Shown: positions 1 through 13,153 of the stretch, piece by piece
Layout of the letters: each line of letters starts with the position of its first letter
How positions within the stretch are numbered: the first letter of the stretch is position 1
NCBI GenBank assembly: GCA_965153455.1
Contig: OZ234497.1
Location: forward strand, 13,502,302 to 13,566,301
Source: Sphagnum compactum
Lineage: Eukaryota; Bryophyta; Sphagnopsida; Sphagnales
Length of the DNA: 64,000 nt
Direction of reading: 5' to 3'
The notes under the pieces: generated by a model
Database searches by the model: none
The model's input: only the letters and a program-made list of their open reading frames with translations
What the model was told of the DNA's origin: nothing
Position numbers and translations under genes: made by a program

Positions 1-893
1 GTTAAGAAGTGGATCATATATACAGGTAAATAGGTAGGAAAACAGGTGACTACAATATAAGTAGATGGTTTGCACTTCGGTAAACCGCTGTTTTTAGTTG
101 GCACCTATCTAGTAACAATCTGCTTTCATGTTGTTAGTAGGTGGGTGAAAAAAAGCTGAATTAACCACTATGGTCAATCAAGAAACTGGAACCCAACAGA
201 GAATTGTTTCCTGACCACTTTCCATCCATCCTTCATGGTGTGCTGGTTCACTCTGACAGAGTGCTTGCCCGCCAGTTTGGCCATAGCAGTTTTCTTTGTG
301 TTTTTCAAAAGAATCCCCCACGTTTGTATCTTCTTCAAACCCTAATTTAAATTATTTTTCTTTCTTTCATTTTTTGTAAAAAAAAAACAAAGTTCCACAG
401 GTTTTGAAGTTCCACATCAAACAAACTCAAATAATTAAAAGTAGATAATTATGTTTACTTGTGCCTAGACAGTTATGAGTAGAGTAAGGTATGTACCTTA
501 TACTTAACTGGCCAAGTTTATTGAAAGCAGCCTTTTTCTTGCTGGCCAATACAGCCAGAAAGCGAAAATTAAAATTAAATATACTAAATTTAAGGTTTCT
601 TTTAATTTTCAATTTCTAAAATTTCTGTGTGTGGTTCCAGTAAGTGACCAAAAATATTATATATTTTTAATATTTTCATATTCAGCTTGTAATCAAATTT
701 GGCTAAATCTGCCTATGGATGACGGTTACGTTGGCTATATCACAAAATTGACCCCCCACCCCAAAAAAAACATTGGTTTGGGAAAGAGGCAAAAAAACCC
801 ATTGGTGGCGCACAGTAAATAGGTAACGCTGTCAGGAAAGAAAGAAAGAAAAGCTAACCTGCACCCAATTAGGAAGCTTCTCAGGAAGTCGTG
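1..893. other. AT-rich intergenic DNA
   Basis: No gene is supported here. Short open frames on both strands are low in complexity and match no family I recognise. The right end has a short GAAA-type run (about 836-852) just before the SINE target-site copy. Confidence 0.6.
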
Positions 894-1106
894 CCAGTAA
901 TTTTCTTTTCTTTTCTTTTCTTTTCTTTTCTTTTTGGAAGCACAACAACAGACGTGACCTTACAAGCCTTGGGCACCCCCAAGTTAAGCTCATTGGCAGA
1001 GGGCAAGGCAGGAATTTCACCGGCACACCACTGGATTTGAAGTTCGAACCCAGGACCTGGGCCATACCAGTGAGCAATCACCCCTGGCCACTGGGGGTCC
1101 AGTTAA
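894..1106 (-). mobile_element. tRNA-derived SINE with (AAAAG)n tail and target-site duplication
   Basis: Read on the minus strand, this is a short retroelement of about 198 bp (901-1098). A box-A-like motif, TTGCTCACTGG (1077-1067), is followed after about 16 bases by a good box B, GGTTCGAACTT (1050-1040). This is the internal RNA polymerase III promoter layout of tRNA-derived SINEs. The 3' end runs into a pentanucleotide tail, read as repeated AAAAG on the minus strand (about 930-901). Short direct repeats flank it: CCAGTAA at 894-900 and CCAGTTAA at 1099-1106, a plausible imperfect target-site duplication. The element codes for nothing and depends on LINE enzymes in trans. I do not know the family name. 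A tRNA gene is unlikely because no acceptor stem pairs around the boxes. Confidence 0.65.
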
Positions 1107-1192
1107 AACAAATTGAAGGGGAGGGGTGACGGACGGGGTGTTGGTGTGTTGTAAGTAGGGTTTAGAGTAGAACCAATCATTTAGGGTTTAGG

Positions 1193-1219
1193 GCTTGCTA
1201 CCTAAATCTGGTAGCAAGC
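1193..1219. repeat. Perfect short inverted repeat (10-bp stem, 7-base loop)
   Basis: GCTTGCTACC (1193-1202) and GGTAGCAAGC (1210-1219) are exact reverse complements around the loop TAAATCT. No U-run follows and no gene lies beside it, so it is not called a terminator. It may be a small hairpin left by a DNA element. Confidence 0.7.
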
Positions 1220-2926
1220 AATGGGTAAACAGATTTTGTGACTCTTAAGAAATGAAGGTAACTAACTAACAACCAACTAATTCCCAGTTTGCAATAACGA
1301 TTTGAAATAAGAAGAGGTTTATGGTATAAATGGCGCTGCACTTTAGAAAAAAAAATACCGAATTTCCATGAAGTTCCCCAAAAATGAACTCGAAGTTAAA
1401 TGCTAAGTCTGAACACAACACCTGTTCGTCAGGGGTTTTTGGTGACATGGCGTCACTGGATTCGTTCAGAGGTGGGGGGTTACAAGTTGTGATTGCCCAA
1501 TACTGGGTTGACCAGAGGGGGGTACATCACGGCTACGACAATAGCGACTACAGGCTCAAATCAGGCCATTGGTGTACTCATGGGTTACGGGGCACATGAA
1601 ATCCTGCCTGTCCGCTAATCATTCTGTCCGGTGACATCTTATGGCTCACTGGTTATGTCCCATAACCGGCGAGAGCAGGCCAGTTACGTAGTCCATAATT
1701 GAATGTCAAATTTTGATGTCAGTGTTAACTGATCTCATAGTTAAATGTTACCTCATGTCAGAGTTAAATGTTCTGCCAAGTTCTCACAAAATGAACGCTT
1801 TCACTCTCTAACACTTGGTGACAATATTTTGAGAATAATTGGTTTGGAAAAACATTTGGACGGACTGTTAAAAAATGCCCATCTGAGCTTAATTGCTCTT
1901 GTTTCATAATGACCTTCCTAAAGATGGGAAAATTACCCTACTACTAGGGTAATTTCAACATTAGTTATATATTATTTTCAGAAAATGTTGAAACCTTCAC
2001 CAAAATTCTTGAATAAATTTCTTTCGTGAAAGAAAATATTGAATCTTGTCTAGATGAAATTTTCAAAATTAATTAATTATTTGACAAACATGTGTCAAAG
2101 CTGCCAATATACTATGGTAAAACCTAACAACTAAAATGGAATTACAAATCAAATTGCCCACCAATGTGAGTCGTGACTATTTTAGTGTCACCTTGGCCAA
2201 TTCCTTGATCCCTATGTCTATTCACCTCTTTCCATTGTTTCATGTTATATGTGTTGATTTGTTTTCCACTCAAAAATATATCAACCGTGTTTAATATCAC
2301 TACCTTACATGGGCAGCAATAAAATAAGTGTGTTTTAATTAACTTTTGTTTTTAGCATTTGTCATTTCTTCGTTTCTTTCCCTTTCTTGACCTACTTTTT
2401 TTTTTCCCGTTTATTCTCAAGTCTTTACCACCACCACTTCAGCATCACCATGACATGAGATTGAAATTATTTTGCTCTATTACATGTTTATGACATTGCA
2501 TTTGGATGAAACCCTACTAAACAAATTAAAGAACAAGCACCCACCTAAAACGGGAAAGCGAGGTACACAAAGAGAGGATCAGTGTCCTACAAAGAGATAG
2601 CACCCAAAAAGTGCAATGTAGCAACAAGAGCCACAAAAGATAAAAATGAGGACCTTTCAAAATAACAAACCTTCATTGTCACATGAAACATATCCAACAA
2701 GGAGATGGATAGGAACCTTGAAAGAACACCCAACCTAGAAGAGGTCTCTCTGGCAACTATTATTCATTTTGAAATGATAGTGACTTGAATTTTCTATAAT
2801 GCCATTGTTCATTTCGATATAACTAGTGTGGCATGTGCTGTTGGCCCAAGTGTAAACTCGTTATATAATGTAGGGTGGACACAGCATATCACATTATTTT
2901 GCAAGGTATATTTATATCCCATTACA

Positions 2927-3345
2927 AGATCTTTCCAACAACACCAAAAGCACATCACAATTCCTTCTACTTTAATTGAATTGTAGGCATTCAAGTGTTA
3001 CCACGTCCTCAACTGATTTTTCCTTCCAAAACCTGGTTTTTTGGAATTTATTTGAATTTTCAATGACAAAAATCATTTTTAAATCAATATCTCTCATATT
3101 CTAAGTCCAAATCTTACCAAATAAATTCCATTAATTCTTGCTCATCAAGATCTTTCCAACAACACCAAAGGCACATTCTAATTCTTCTGAAATTTTAACT
3201 ACAATTTAATTTAATTTTCAATGAAAAAATCTTTTGATATTCAAAAACTTTTGCACCACAAGTCCAATCGCCATGGAACCAAGCCCATGCACCCCTCCTT
3301 GTCGAAAGCTTTCCAAAGACACCAAGAACACAATCTAAAGCACCC
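2927..3345. repeat. Diverged direct repeats
   Basis: CAAGATCTTTCCAACAACAC recurs at about 2926 and 3148, with similar sequence continuing after each copy. A third, weaker copy (CTTTCCAAAGACACCAAGAA) lies near 3309. They look like degraded units of an old repeat with spacing of roughly 150-220 bp. No coding capacity is seen. Confidence 0.5.
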
Positions 3346-4010
3346 CGGTTTAGTGGATCTCATAACTACAAAACAAAACAAACAAAATTACCTTCCTTCA
3401 TAGATAGATAATAACTTTAACTTTTTATAAAGGCATTGACACATTGTATGTATCAAAATGAACGCAAAACCAACAAAGGAAGGTTTATAAAGCCCTTGGC
3501 TAACAATGCCTTATCAACACATCAATTAATAAAATAATTCGACTTGACAATGTAAGTGTCCAAATATTTTTATGGCAAAGAGATAAACACATATTGAAAT
3601 GTGAATTGCAATATAACTCGTTTTTAAGTTTATATTGTAATCGTTGTGAATGTTATTCAAAAAATGGCACCATGAGAAATTAAATTTGTTCAAGTGCAAT
3701 CAACAATGACAACATCAACAAAAATGTGAACCCCATTTTAAGTGAACATGATATTAACCGATTGATGTAAGGATTGGAAGGATGGCAATAGAAAATCATC
3801 AATAAAACATCACGCTTTATATTAAAATTGTAATTTTTACAATTATCTAATTATTTTGAAATATCAAAACATATCACACACAAAATTCAACACATTTAAA
3901 ATTCAACAAGTTTTACCACCTCAAACAAATCTACTATCCAAAGTTAAAACATCAGTTACAAGTTGTTAAACCAATTTTATTGATTATACCCTCTAAGACA
4001 TGGATTAAAC

Positions 4011-4136
4011 GTTGACATTGTGGAATATAATATTTTTGGACTTCACACATTCACAAATGCATGTGGATGAAATGTTGACATTGTGGAATATAATATTTTT
4101 GGACTTCACACACTCACTAATGCATGTGGATGGACA
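4011..4136. repeat. Two-copy 63-bp tandem duplication
   Basis: GTTGACATTGTGGAATATAA begins at 4011 and again at 4074. The two 63-bp copies differ at only a few bases. Because 63 is a multiple of three, an open frame across it (4012-4245) shows a repeated 21-residue block. That comes from the duplication and is not evidence of a protein. Confidence 0.85.
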
Positions 4137-6601
4137 ATTCACCTTCTATAGATATCTTTTCTCCCAAACGTCATTTTCCATGCAAACCTTATTGATTTAC
4201 ACCAAATGTGGGTATGTATCAAATCCATTGTTCATGTGTCTTTAAATGGATAAACATATATAAATTTTATTTTACAAAAATTAATAAGATTTATGTAAGA
4301 TCATTAAAAATAACAAAAATAATTACAATTTTTTTATTTTAATAGTTATAAATTTTGTTTCCATTGATGAAGGACACAATTTTAAGGCACATTTCCATTT
4401 ATGTTTGAATTTTCCAATTTTTTTATACAAGGTTGCACATGGCAAAGTTCCATGGGACAATGATCCATTCCAAAGGGTCTAGATTTTTTCAAACATGTTG
4501 TCATAATGTTTGCATTAATTGTTGCATTGATTTGCATATTCATGTTCTTGGAAATTTAAATTAAAGTGTGAATGGAATTCATTGGGAATGCATGTGGGGT
4601 GCATGTTGCCTTGTGGGCACACCCTTGCACTGCCATGTAAAAGCCATGTCATTTTACCAATGGAAAGTGTGTCGTGTCATGTGTTAGGTAGGTGCCATAT
4701 CATTTGTCCTATCATCATTTAGTCGGCAAAAATATCATAAATATTAGACCATGTAATAAATGTAGCAAAAAATTTTAAACCCTTATTTTATTTTTGCACC
4801 TCAACTTTTGCATTCCAAATAATCACCCCCACCAAATTGATTCAATAATCCTAATGAGTAAAATCCTTTGATTACAAATGACATGATCACATCTTCCCAA
4901 GAAGCTTTTTGTGTCTCTTTTTTTAAGGTGTTTATAAAGGGAAAAAACCTTGAAGTGGCACATGGGTTCATATGTGGCCTTTTAGTGGTTAGTTTTCAAA
5001 CAAATGGACTTCTAATAACCCATCTAGTAACATTTGTTTTTTTCGCATGTATGAGGCCTTGTCATTCGTTTCAATGTGTTTTTTCTTAGTTATTATGCCA
5101 TTTGATTTGTGGTAAGCAATGAAGCTTTTGTGACACCTAATGCGCAAAGCCAAAATTTCTCAACCAACCATCTCACTATGGCATATAATGTAATGCATAG
5201 GTTGGTTGTGCTCAAAGTTAATAGGTTGGTTACTTTTCACCTTGGAAAAGGCCCATGTTGAATTTGAGTTGTGTGGTTTTCACAAAATGGCTTGTTTCCT
5301 TAAGTTTTCCATGTGCAACTTTAAAGTGTATACTTCATCACCATTGCCAACCAAAGAAAGAACTTGTTCCCCACCTTCACCATGACCTGTTGCAAATTGT
5401 CATCAAATTTGTTATTTCTAAAACATCTTCCAAATTTTTGTGAAGGACCAATGTTAGTAAATCGTATGTCTTGCAACATGTTCATAAGACATTTTAAACC
5501 AATATCACAATACACAAATGGTTTCAACATAAATTAAATTAATTTTTATTTTGCCGAAGTTTTAAAAAAATGTTTACTACTCGTGTCGATATTTTAATAA
5601 TTATTATAAAATCAAAATTTGAAGTATTTTGACTGTCGAGTTTGAACTTTAAACCTATCACTTTTAGGATTGAAGAATGTGACAATCTAAACACACTTAA
5701 TGGTCTTACAAAAACAACAAAAGAATGTTTATTATTTTATATAAACATTACTTGCCAAAAATTTCTAAATTTGAAAACCAACTACGAAAGTTAAGATTTG
5801 AAATTTAATTAATTAGTCGATAGTTTATTGCCGAATCCATTAAGGTACTATGGTATAATGCAACTTTTTGAAAAAATGGGTGAAAATATTATATGAAAGG
5901 AAATGGCCAAGGTCAAAAAACTTTTTATGGTTTGAGTTGGAGTTCAATTCTAAAGGCAAGAGGTGAGAAGTCAACTCATAAAATTGAAAGGTGAGAATTT
6001 GATTTCAAATGTGAAAGGTGGAAGGTGAAAATGGGAAATGCCACAACACAAATTGAACTTTGAACCTTAAACCTATTGTTGAAGGCGATAGGTCGAACAC
6101 TTCAATCAATTGTGCACTATGCACTATAAGCAAAAAAAAATGAAATTTCATAGAGAAAAAAACCTCATTCTAAACCCTAGACACTCTCAACTAAAAATCT
6201 CGTAATCATTTTAATGTTCTTTTTAAAAACACATGGATGCATTAAACACAAATAGACTTTAATGCAAGTAAGAATACCTCAATACAAGTATGAAATAGAC
6301 AAGCAATCAATATTTACTTTTGTCACTTAACAATCTCCCACATTTATTTGCACCATGAAAGTATCAAAAATTACAATCCAAGTTTTTTTAATCATTGAGA
6401 ACTTACATGATTCAATAACAAAATAGGTGGTAATGATATGGGATGATCACAAACTTTGTTTTCACATTCATTATCACAAATTGTAATAAAACAAAACGAA
6501 AGTTCAAATCATAATCACGCAATATGAACATAAACAACCAAAAGTGCAAGTTGCCAAACTTTTTGCAAAACCCTAAACCTTAATTAAAAACTCAACAATA
6601 A

Positions 6602-6677
6602 TTTAAAAGGGCATGAAAATGGGTTTATAACCTTGATGGTTTAAAAGGGCATGAAAATGTGGTTATAACCTTGATGG
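6602..6677. repeat. Two-copy 38-bp tandem duplication
   Basis: TTTAAAAGGGCATGAAAATG starts at 6602 and again at 6640. The copies are nearly identical (GGTTTATAACC against TGGTTATAACC), which suggests a fairly recent local duplication in non-coding DNA. Confidence 0.85.
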
Positions 6678-8120
6678 TTTTATGCATAGGGTTAGGTTTA
6701 ACCTTTGTTTTGGGTCAATTTTGTGTTGTAGGCAAAGTAGCGATGACCCATAGGAAAATTTAACCCAATTTGGCTATAAGCTAAATATGAAAATAAGGTT
6801 TTTTATATATCCTTCTATATTTTTTGCTACCTTCTTGAACATGGCATATAATTTGGTGATTTTTTAAAAGTTGTGTTTGAATTTCGGTTATTAAATTTAT
6901 TTTTTAAAATGATCCTAACACTTTTAATTTTTAAATGTTTTTTTGGGGTTATATATAGCCCAAAAACTATTGGGGTCTAGGTATGCACATTTGATTTTTT
7001 AACATAGGGTATAGGTGGGGTTAGGTACCATTATATTGTAGAGGTTAGGTCTAGAGGTGGGTTTATATGGAGTTTTTGAAAATATAAAATTAACCTAGCT
7101 TTTATATACTTATATATTTGAATTGAGACCTAACATGTATTTGGAATGAATTCAAATACCCACCCAATATTGGTTTCAACCATTTACCTCTTTAATAAAT
7201 AGTTAAGCAAGTTTAAGTGAAATTAAACATTCACCAATCCCTTGTCAAATGAAAATATAATCGACATAAAAAATGCACAAATTTATTAAAAGAGCATTTG
7301 GAAACAATTGTTTTGTGTGAAATTGTGTTAACAATATCTACTAGGCAGTTTTGATGATAAGCTTGTATTAAAGTACCATCATGTGTGTGAATATGAACAC
7401 CAAAATAAGTGAATTGTTTGGTCACCATTAAAATAGCAAGATGTAATTTGCACTTATTCCAAGGTAGTCACAAATGATGTGATGCACCATTTGTACATTG
7501 ACCATCACATTGACATCTATATGGATGTGTGGGTTTCTTTATTAGTCCCAACACATATGTTGATGTTGGCACAATAAAACAATTTCAAATAATTATAATT
7601 TTCACAATTATTTCAAATTACCTCCATCGTCTAGATTATGATTGAGTTTTAGTTGTAAAGTAAATAATTGAACTTGTCCAACTTGCAACCAAATTTCAAT
7701 TGCATGGTGTTAGACTATGACCATCATGTTTAGATATTGTTGCACAAGGCCAATTCGTAGTCCAAGTTGTAATGAAATTCAATCACAAGCCAAACCATTA
7801 GCCTTATCCAACCCTTGTCACACAAAGGTGATCAATATTGATGTTTTTATATTTGGTTTTTGGTGTGTAACCATAAATATAAAAAATTGATGAAATTTCG
7901 TACTTCATGTTTGTTTCACCACAAAATTTGGTTAAATATTTTAAGGTAAAATCACCATTTTTCTTACAACCTTAAGGATAATCACCATTTAAACAACATT
8001 TAAAAATTCCAAATAAATTTTTTGTTGTTTCATAAACATTTTTTCTTGTCAACAATTATTGTTTATTTGATTAGAAAAATCACCAAAAAATGGAAATTTT
8101 TCCAATTAAATTTTGTTGAT

Positions 8121-8145
8121 GGGGGGGGGGGGGTGGGGAGGGGGG
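8121..8145 (+). repeat. Poly-G tract, G-quadruplex-prone
   Basis: Thirteen G in a row, then runs of four and six G separated by single T or A bases. This can form a G-quadruplex on the plus strand. A similar but longer tract lies at 36898-36936. Exact run lengths in such tracts are often unreliable in assemblies. Confidence 0.8.
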
Positions 8146-8500
8146 ATTACCAAATTTCTTATATTAAAAAATTAGAAAAATAAAATTTGGTCCAAGCTTT
8201 TTTGGTCACAAGCTAGAAAGGTCGCAAACTATGGGTGTATTAGTCTATCTTGCAATCAAACTTATCTGACTTATCAAACTTATTTGCAATTATGCCAATT
8301 GCTTTTAAGTAAAGAGGGGAGGAAGGATGAAAATGTGGGACATTATAAAGGCATCATTTTCACTAATTATCCACACTTTCTACTTCATCATATGAAGACT
8401 ATGATTATGTTACTAATTATTGTTTTACACTTTGAAAAAAATGTTGAGTTTTTGAAGGTTGGTGAGGATCATTCTTTTTTTTTAAAATTGCTATAGATTT

Positions 8501-11500
8501 CACTAGTAAGAACGTGGCTTTAATTCATTAGGAATTTCACTAACCATTTTGGTGAAATCATCATTAATTCCCTAAACTAACAAATTCATAAAATTACCAT
8601 TTTTTTTATCGACAATTAGTTGGTACAAACATACTGAATTCATCAAAGGTTAATCAAATTAAAAAAATCCATGTGGCATTGAATTTTTTTATTTTAAAAT
8701 ATTTCTATGAAAATATTATGTATTTTATTAAAATATTTAAACATGGTTTGTATATATTGAATGTATATTCTATATAACAATGTGTAGAAAAGTATGAAAC
8801 CATACTAATAATGATGGTCCATACTAATACACATTTTACACTTTTACTTGATTATATGCCTTGTTTTATGAGTTTTGGATGTATGTGTCGATTGTATATC
8901 ACATTTTGGCTTGATGTTTCAACATCACACACTATTCGAAGGTGCAGTCATAATAACACATACCATAGCAAGTGTCACGTTTGCTTGGTTTTTTCATGTT
9001 TTAAAGTCATAATTTAATTTGATGTTGAAATTATAATTTTTTTTTATATAGTTATATTTTTAATATATCTGGGAACATGTGAATTAATTTGAAATTAATC
9101 CAATGAATAAAAAATTTAACAAAATCACTCATTAAGTATTGTAACGTTTGTTTTTAAGTAATAAAAACACTTGTAAATGGATTTCAATTTTTTTGAAAAT
9201 GGCATATTTTGCCAAATTTTTAACATGAACTTTAATAAAATAATATGAAGATTTTTTTGATTTAATTTTTAAAAAAAGATTTTTTCAAGAATATTCTTAA
9301 AATATTTCCCCAAAAGCAATCATTAAAGCAGTCAAAAAGTAGGGGAGTGTGGTTCGTGTTATCTCATTTGCACCCTTAACACTTGCTTGCAAACATATTA
9401 CCAGTTGACCCAATCCAAATAATTATTTATTTTAATTTTATGGATTAAAAAAGATTTTATGCCACAATGGCATTTATATTCATCAACAAAAAATGTCATG
9501 CCATCTTGAACTATTATCTTGGATTAAAAAAACTACAACATTCTCAACTCGAAAAATATGACAAAATATTGTTGCCATTATTATGATCGAGTGAATGAAT
9601 GTGTCAATTTAATGAATATTGTAAAACCATCAAGACACATAAATATAACCTCAAGGGCAAGATTATTCCAATGTTTCTAATCTTTTTGCTCCTTTAGATG
9701 CAACCTTAATTTTAACTATTAAGGCTACTCCTACATGTGTATGCCCTATGTTTCTTCTAAAGCCATCAACATAACTACTAAGTGAACGCGATAGATGCTA
9801 GCTACGATGGTTATTTTTTGCATCCTTATGACTTTTTGTAGAGTGTATTTTATTCAAATGTCACAAATGCATTGTAAAATCATCAATTTGACAAATATAT
9901 TTATGGATTAAAATTGTCAACTTCAAGGAAAAATATTTATTGAGGGGTGAAATTCAATAAACATACATTAATCATATAATAATAAACTTTTAAAATGGAC
10001 ATATGGATTATAATATGGGTTTTACATTAACATTCAAATGCATTTTTTGTTATGATTTCATTTCAATATTTTGTATAAGGACTCAACATATGATACATGA
10101 TGGAAAAACAAATATGGATTGAAAAATATTAAAAGAAAAATTTGAACCAACAAATAATTATGGACTTTTAAATGACCAAATTTGGACCTTATTTTCAAAA
10201 GTCTCAATCTTGGTCTTTTTCTTAGATTAATATTTTTTCCCCTTAACATGTATGTTAAAGAATAATCTAGATGGGTAGCCTTTCACATGGATTTTATTAA
10301 TTGATTAATCACCATATAAGGCCCACACAACATTGGTTTTAAATGTTTTTTTTTCCATTCTAGTGTTAAAATTTGGATTTTATATGGACTTTTGAGATTG
10401 GGATTCTTGTCATTTTTAAGCCACCCTAACTTGCATCTACCTTATGGGCATGATCTATGAGCTTGTGAATGTGAGCAGTGAGCATGTGAGCTTGACTGTT
10501 GTGAGCACGATAAAAAATTTATACAATATTTCTGTCACCTAGATAGAATATTTTTGCCATGTGCATAAACTATTATTGCCAAGTATACAAAATGTATAGT
10601 CCGCGTGAAAAAATTATTTCATTTTACATTGATGGAATGTTCCAATCATAGGAATAATAATTTATTGTCTTTGGTTATGATTGAAATAAAGAGGACATAA
10701 TTAAAATACACAATATCTGCATTATTAATCAATATTTAACTAGCACACTTAATCAAAAAGTGAAACATAATCCATACATACCAACATTTTGAATTAATAT
10801 TAACCCAATCATATAGAAAATTAGAACACACCTAATTATAATAGTACCAACTTGCAAAAAATTTAAGTAATTTTCAAATTCATTTTTTAAGAAAAATTGC
10901 TAACTTTTATGATAATTACTCCTACCTAAGTGGAAACTAAAAAACAAGCCAACAAATGACAAACTTCATTACAACTCCAAATCAAAAAATGAATGAAAAT
11001 TTCAAATTCCTCACAAAACGTGACATGTTGTAATACATAGTACAAAATAATTTATAATAACATAAAATAAAATGACCTTGAATAGCTTAAGGTATAAGTT
11101 GAAATAACATATAATATATACTTTTTAAAAACCTAAGGTATAACCTAAAGTTATTTAAATAATTTAACTTTAAATAATTAAAATAATTTTTTTAATAATA
11201 AATTAGCATACTTTAAAGTGAATTAATTTATAATAATTTATAGGAATTTAAGGTATAATTTATAATAATTAGGGTAGCCTAAAATAACATAAGATATAAT
11301 TTAAAATATTTAAAACAACAACATTAAAATGAACCTATTTACCATAATAAATTATAATAATGAATTATGTGATTTAGTAGAAAAACATGATGTTTACATA
11401 ATGACCTTATAGTGAAATAAATTTAATTAGGGTGAAATCATTAAGGTGTAATGAACTTATTTCATTTTTAAAGTTTAATAATGATTTAAGTTAGTGAATT

Positions 11501-11522
11501 ACACCTCACTTTTGTACTAGTG
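8501..11522. mobile_element. Non-autonomous CACTA-type DNA transposon, copy 1
   Basis: The left end reads CACTAGTAAGAACG (8501) and the right end TACTAGTG (11522). The outer eight bases, CACTAGTA, form a perfect terminal inverted repeat. CACTA termini are the hallmark of the CACTA (En/Spm, CMC) superfamily. Both ends match the ends of a second, inverted copy at 59439-62789. The right 290 bases align with its left end at roughly 75-80% by eye, and the left 45 bases match its right end. Repeats of TTCACTA/TTTCACT lie just inside the ends, as the transposase-binding subterminal repeats of this superfamily do. No transposase frame is visible; the few short frames (8811-9017; 10058-10249 on minus) are not recognisable. 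A 3-bp target duplication is not evident here (TTT outside left, CAA outside right). Confidence 0.65.
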
Positions 11523-12273
11523 CAAAATTTTCTTTTTCCACATGTCATATATTAAAAACATACAAAATGCATGATGTGGATTTTTTCAAGATTAATGAAA
11601 ATAATTTTGAAATATTTAATTTTGTTGCCATTGTGGTAATAAATCATTTGTTGTTAGGGTCACCAAATTTGTTGCATGGTAAGTCGCAAATTAAAAATAT
11701 TTATATAATAAGTTAAAGGATGAAACCAAAAATTTAAATTTTTTTTTGCATGCACAATACATGTCATTTGCAATTGTTAAAGGAATAATTACTTGCAATA
11801 ATAGCTAGTTAATATATTTTTATTTACTTAGTTATTGTTTTAGGAATTACTAATTAAATCACATAGTTTTTGTCACCATTTGAATTTGACTAGAACATAA
11901 GATTGTTTTCTTTTTTAATATCTTTGGAGAAGAGGAGGAGATGAAGGTGGTAGAACATTGAGTCGTAATGTTATATGAAAAAGAGCATTTTACTTAACTC
12001 TTTTAACTAGAATTTTTGTTTTGATGTTTTGTGATCATAATTTCATTGCTAGATTTTTATTTTAGAACTAAATTTGAATAGCTCTATATTTACCATTTGG
12101 TGACCATCCTAGGGCCTAAAATAGTGTGAATTTCATAATGTTGTTTATGTCTTGTTGATGAATTTTTGTTTCTATAGATATATAGTGAATTTCAATTTCA
12201 TTTTTTGCACTTTTTTTCAAATCTTGATCATAATTTTTTGTTCAAGAAGCAGATCTAAACATAGTATCTAATT
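11523..12273. other. AT-rich spacer before retroelement
   Basis: AT-rich sequence without a gene. It may include the untranslated leader or the LTR remains of the downstream Ty3/gypsy relic, but I found no matching LTR pair. Confidence 0.4.
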
Positions 12274-13153
12274 GTGAGGATTTTGTTCCAATGCAAAAGT
12301 TTATTTATATTTGAATTAGAATGTGAAGAGATGGAAAATAGAATTGTAATTAAAGGTTTTAGGAGACAATTAGATCATATTTTATTACATGAACAAGAGG
12401 AGAATGGTGTCGCCATCACCAATAATTTGAATGAAAATAAGGAGGATCAACAATTTGTAACATCAATAAGAAGTTTTCAATTTGAACAAAGACATCCATG
12501 GACAAAAGAAAAACCTACAAGCCACAAAACACTTTAGGTAGTATCGATTATTCTTCGTAAAGTGCAAACTAGTGAAGCACAAAGGCACACCATCAGTCTA
12601 CAACGAAATTCTAAAAGAAAAGAATGTCAAATTGAAAATGCAGACTCAGAAGATGAGTTTAGACGAAGGAGTCAAAATTTTGAAACTCAATAAAGAGTTA
12701 TATTAAAATCAGTAGGTTTGATGCAACAACATGATTCTGATGTTCTAATTCATGCAAAAGAACATAGATTTAACATGTTAGAAAGGTAGGAAATGTTACT
12801 AAGGTACAGATCTGTTTCACCTCTTTGTTATTGAAAGGATCGTGAGAATGCAAAGTTTGAACAAAGAGCTCAGAATTTTGAACCTTTGATTCATTATATG
12901 GTTGAGCAAGAAGCCACAACTTAAGGCATCAGATTATCTATAAGAGTTGAACCAGTACTTGTAATAAACAATAAATTATAATTTTACCAAGAGCAGAACC
13001 AACAATGGCACAAGGTGTACATGTGGTTGTTAAAGTAAAGTACAATGAACCCAGACTTAATTAGCAAAGTGGATACATTGTTAGAGGAGTCCCAAGGACT
13101 GGAGCAAAAGGATTCATAGTGTGAATAGAGTTCCAAGACCTTATCCTCAACGA

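Larger units (their letters stand above)
1107..4010. other. Intergenic DNA, no gene seen
   Basis: Moderately GC-rich to about 1720, then AT-rich. It holds two telomere-type units, TTTAGGGTTTAGGG (1180-1193), a perfect short hairpin (1193-1219) and diverged direct repeats (2927-3345). Open frames at 1266-1448 and 1384-1599 have no recognisable domain and overlap antisense, so they are not called. Confidence 0.5.
4137..8500. other. AT-rich intergenic DNA, no gene seen
   Basis: Long AT-rich stretch. The short open frames (for example 4868-5089, 5255-5443 and 7231-7428 on minus) lack recognisable domains or splice support. It contains a 38-bp tandem duplication and a G-tract, listed separately. 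Confidence 0.55.

Noticed and set aside
1040-1077. tRNA gene
   Set aside because: Box A and box B are present, but no acceptor or anticodon stems could be formed and a SINE tail follows.
1180-1193. Telomeric DNA
   Set aside because: Only two TTTAGGG units; such short interstitial matches are common in plant genomes.
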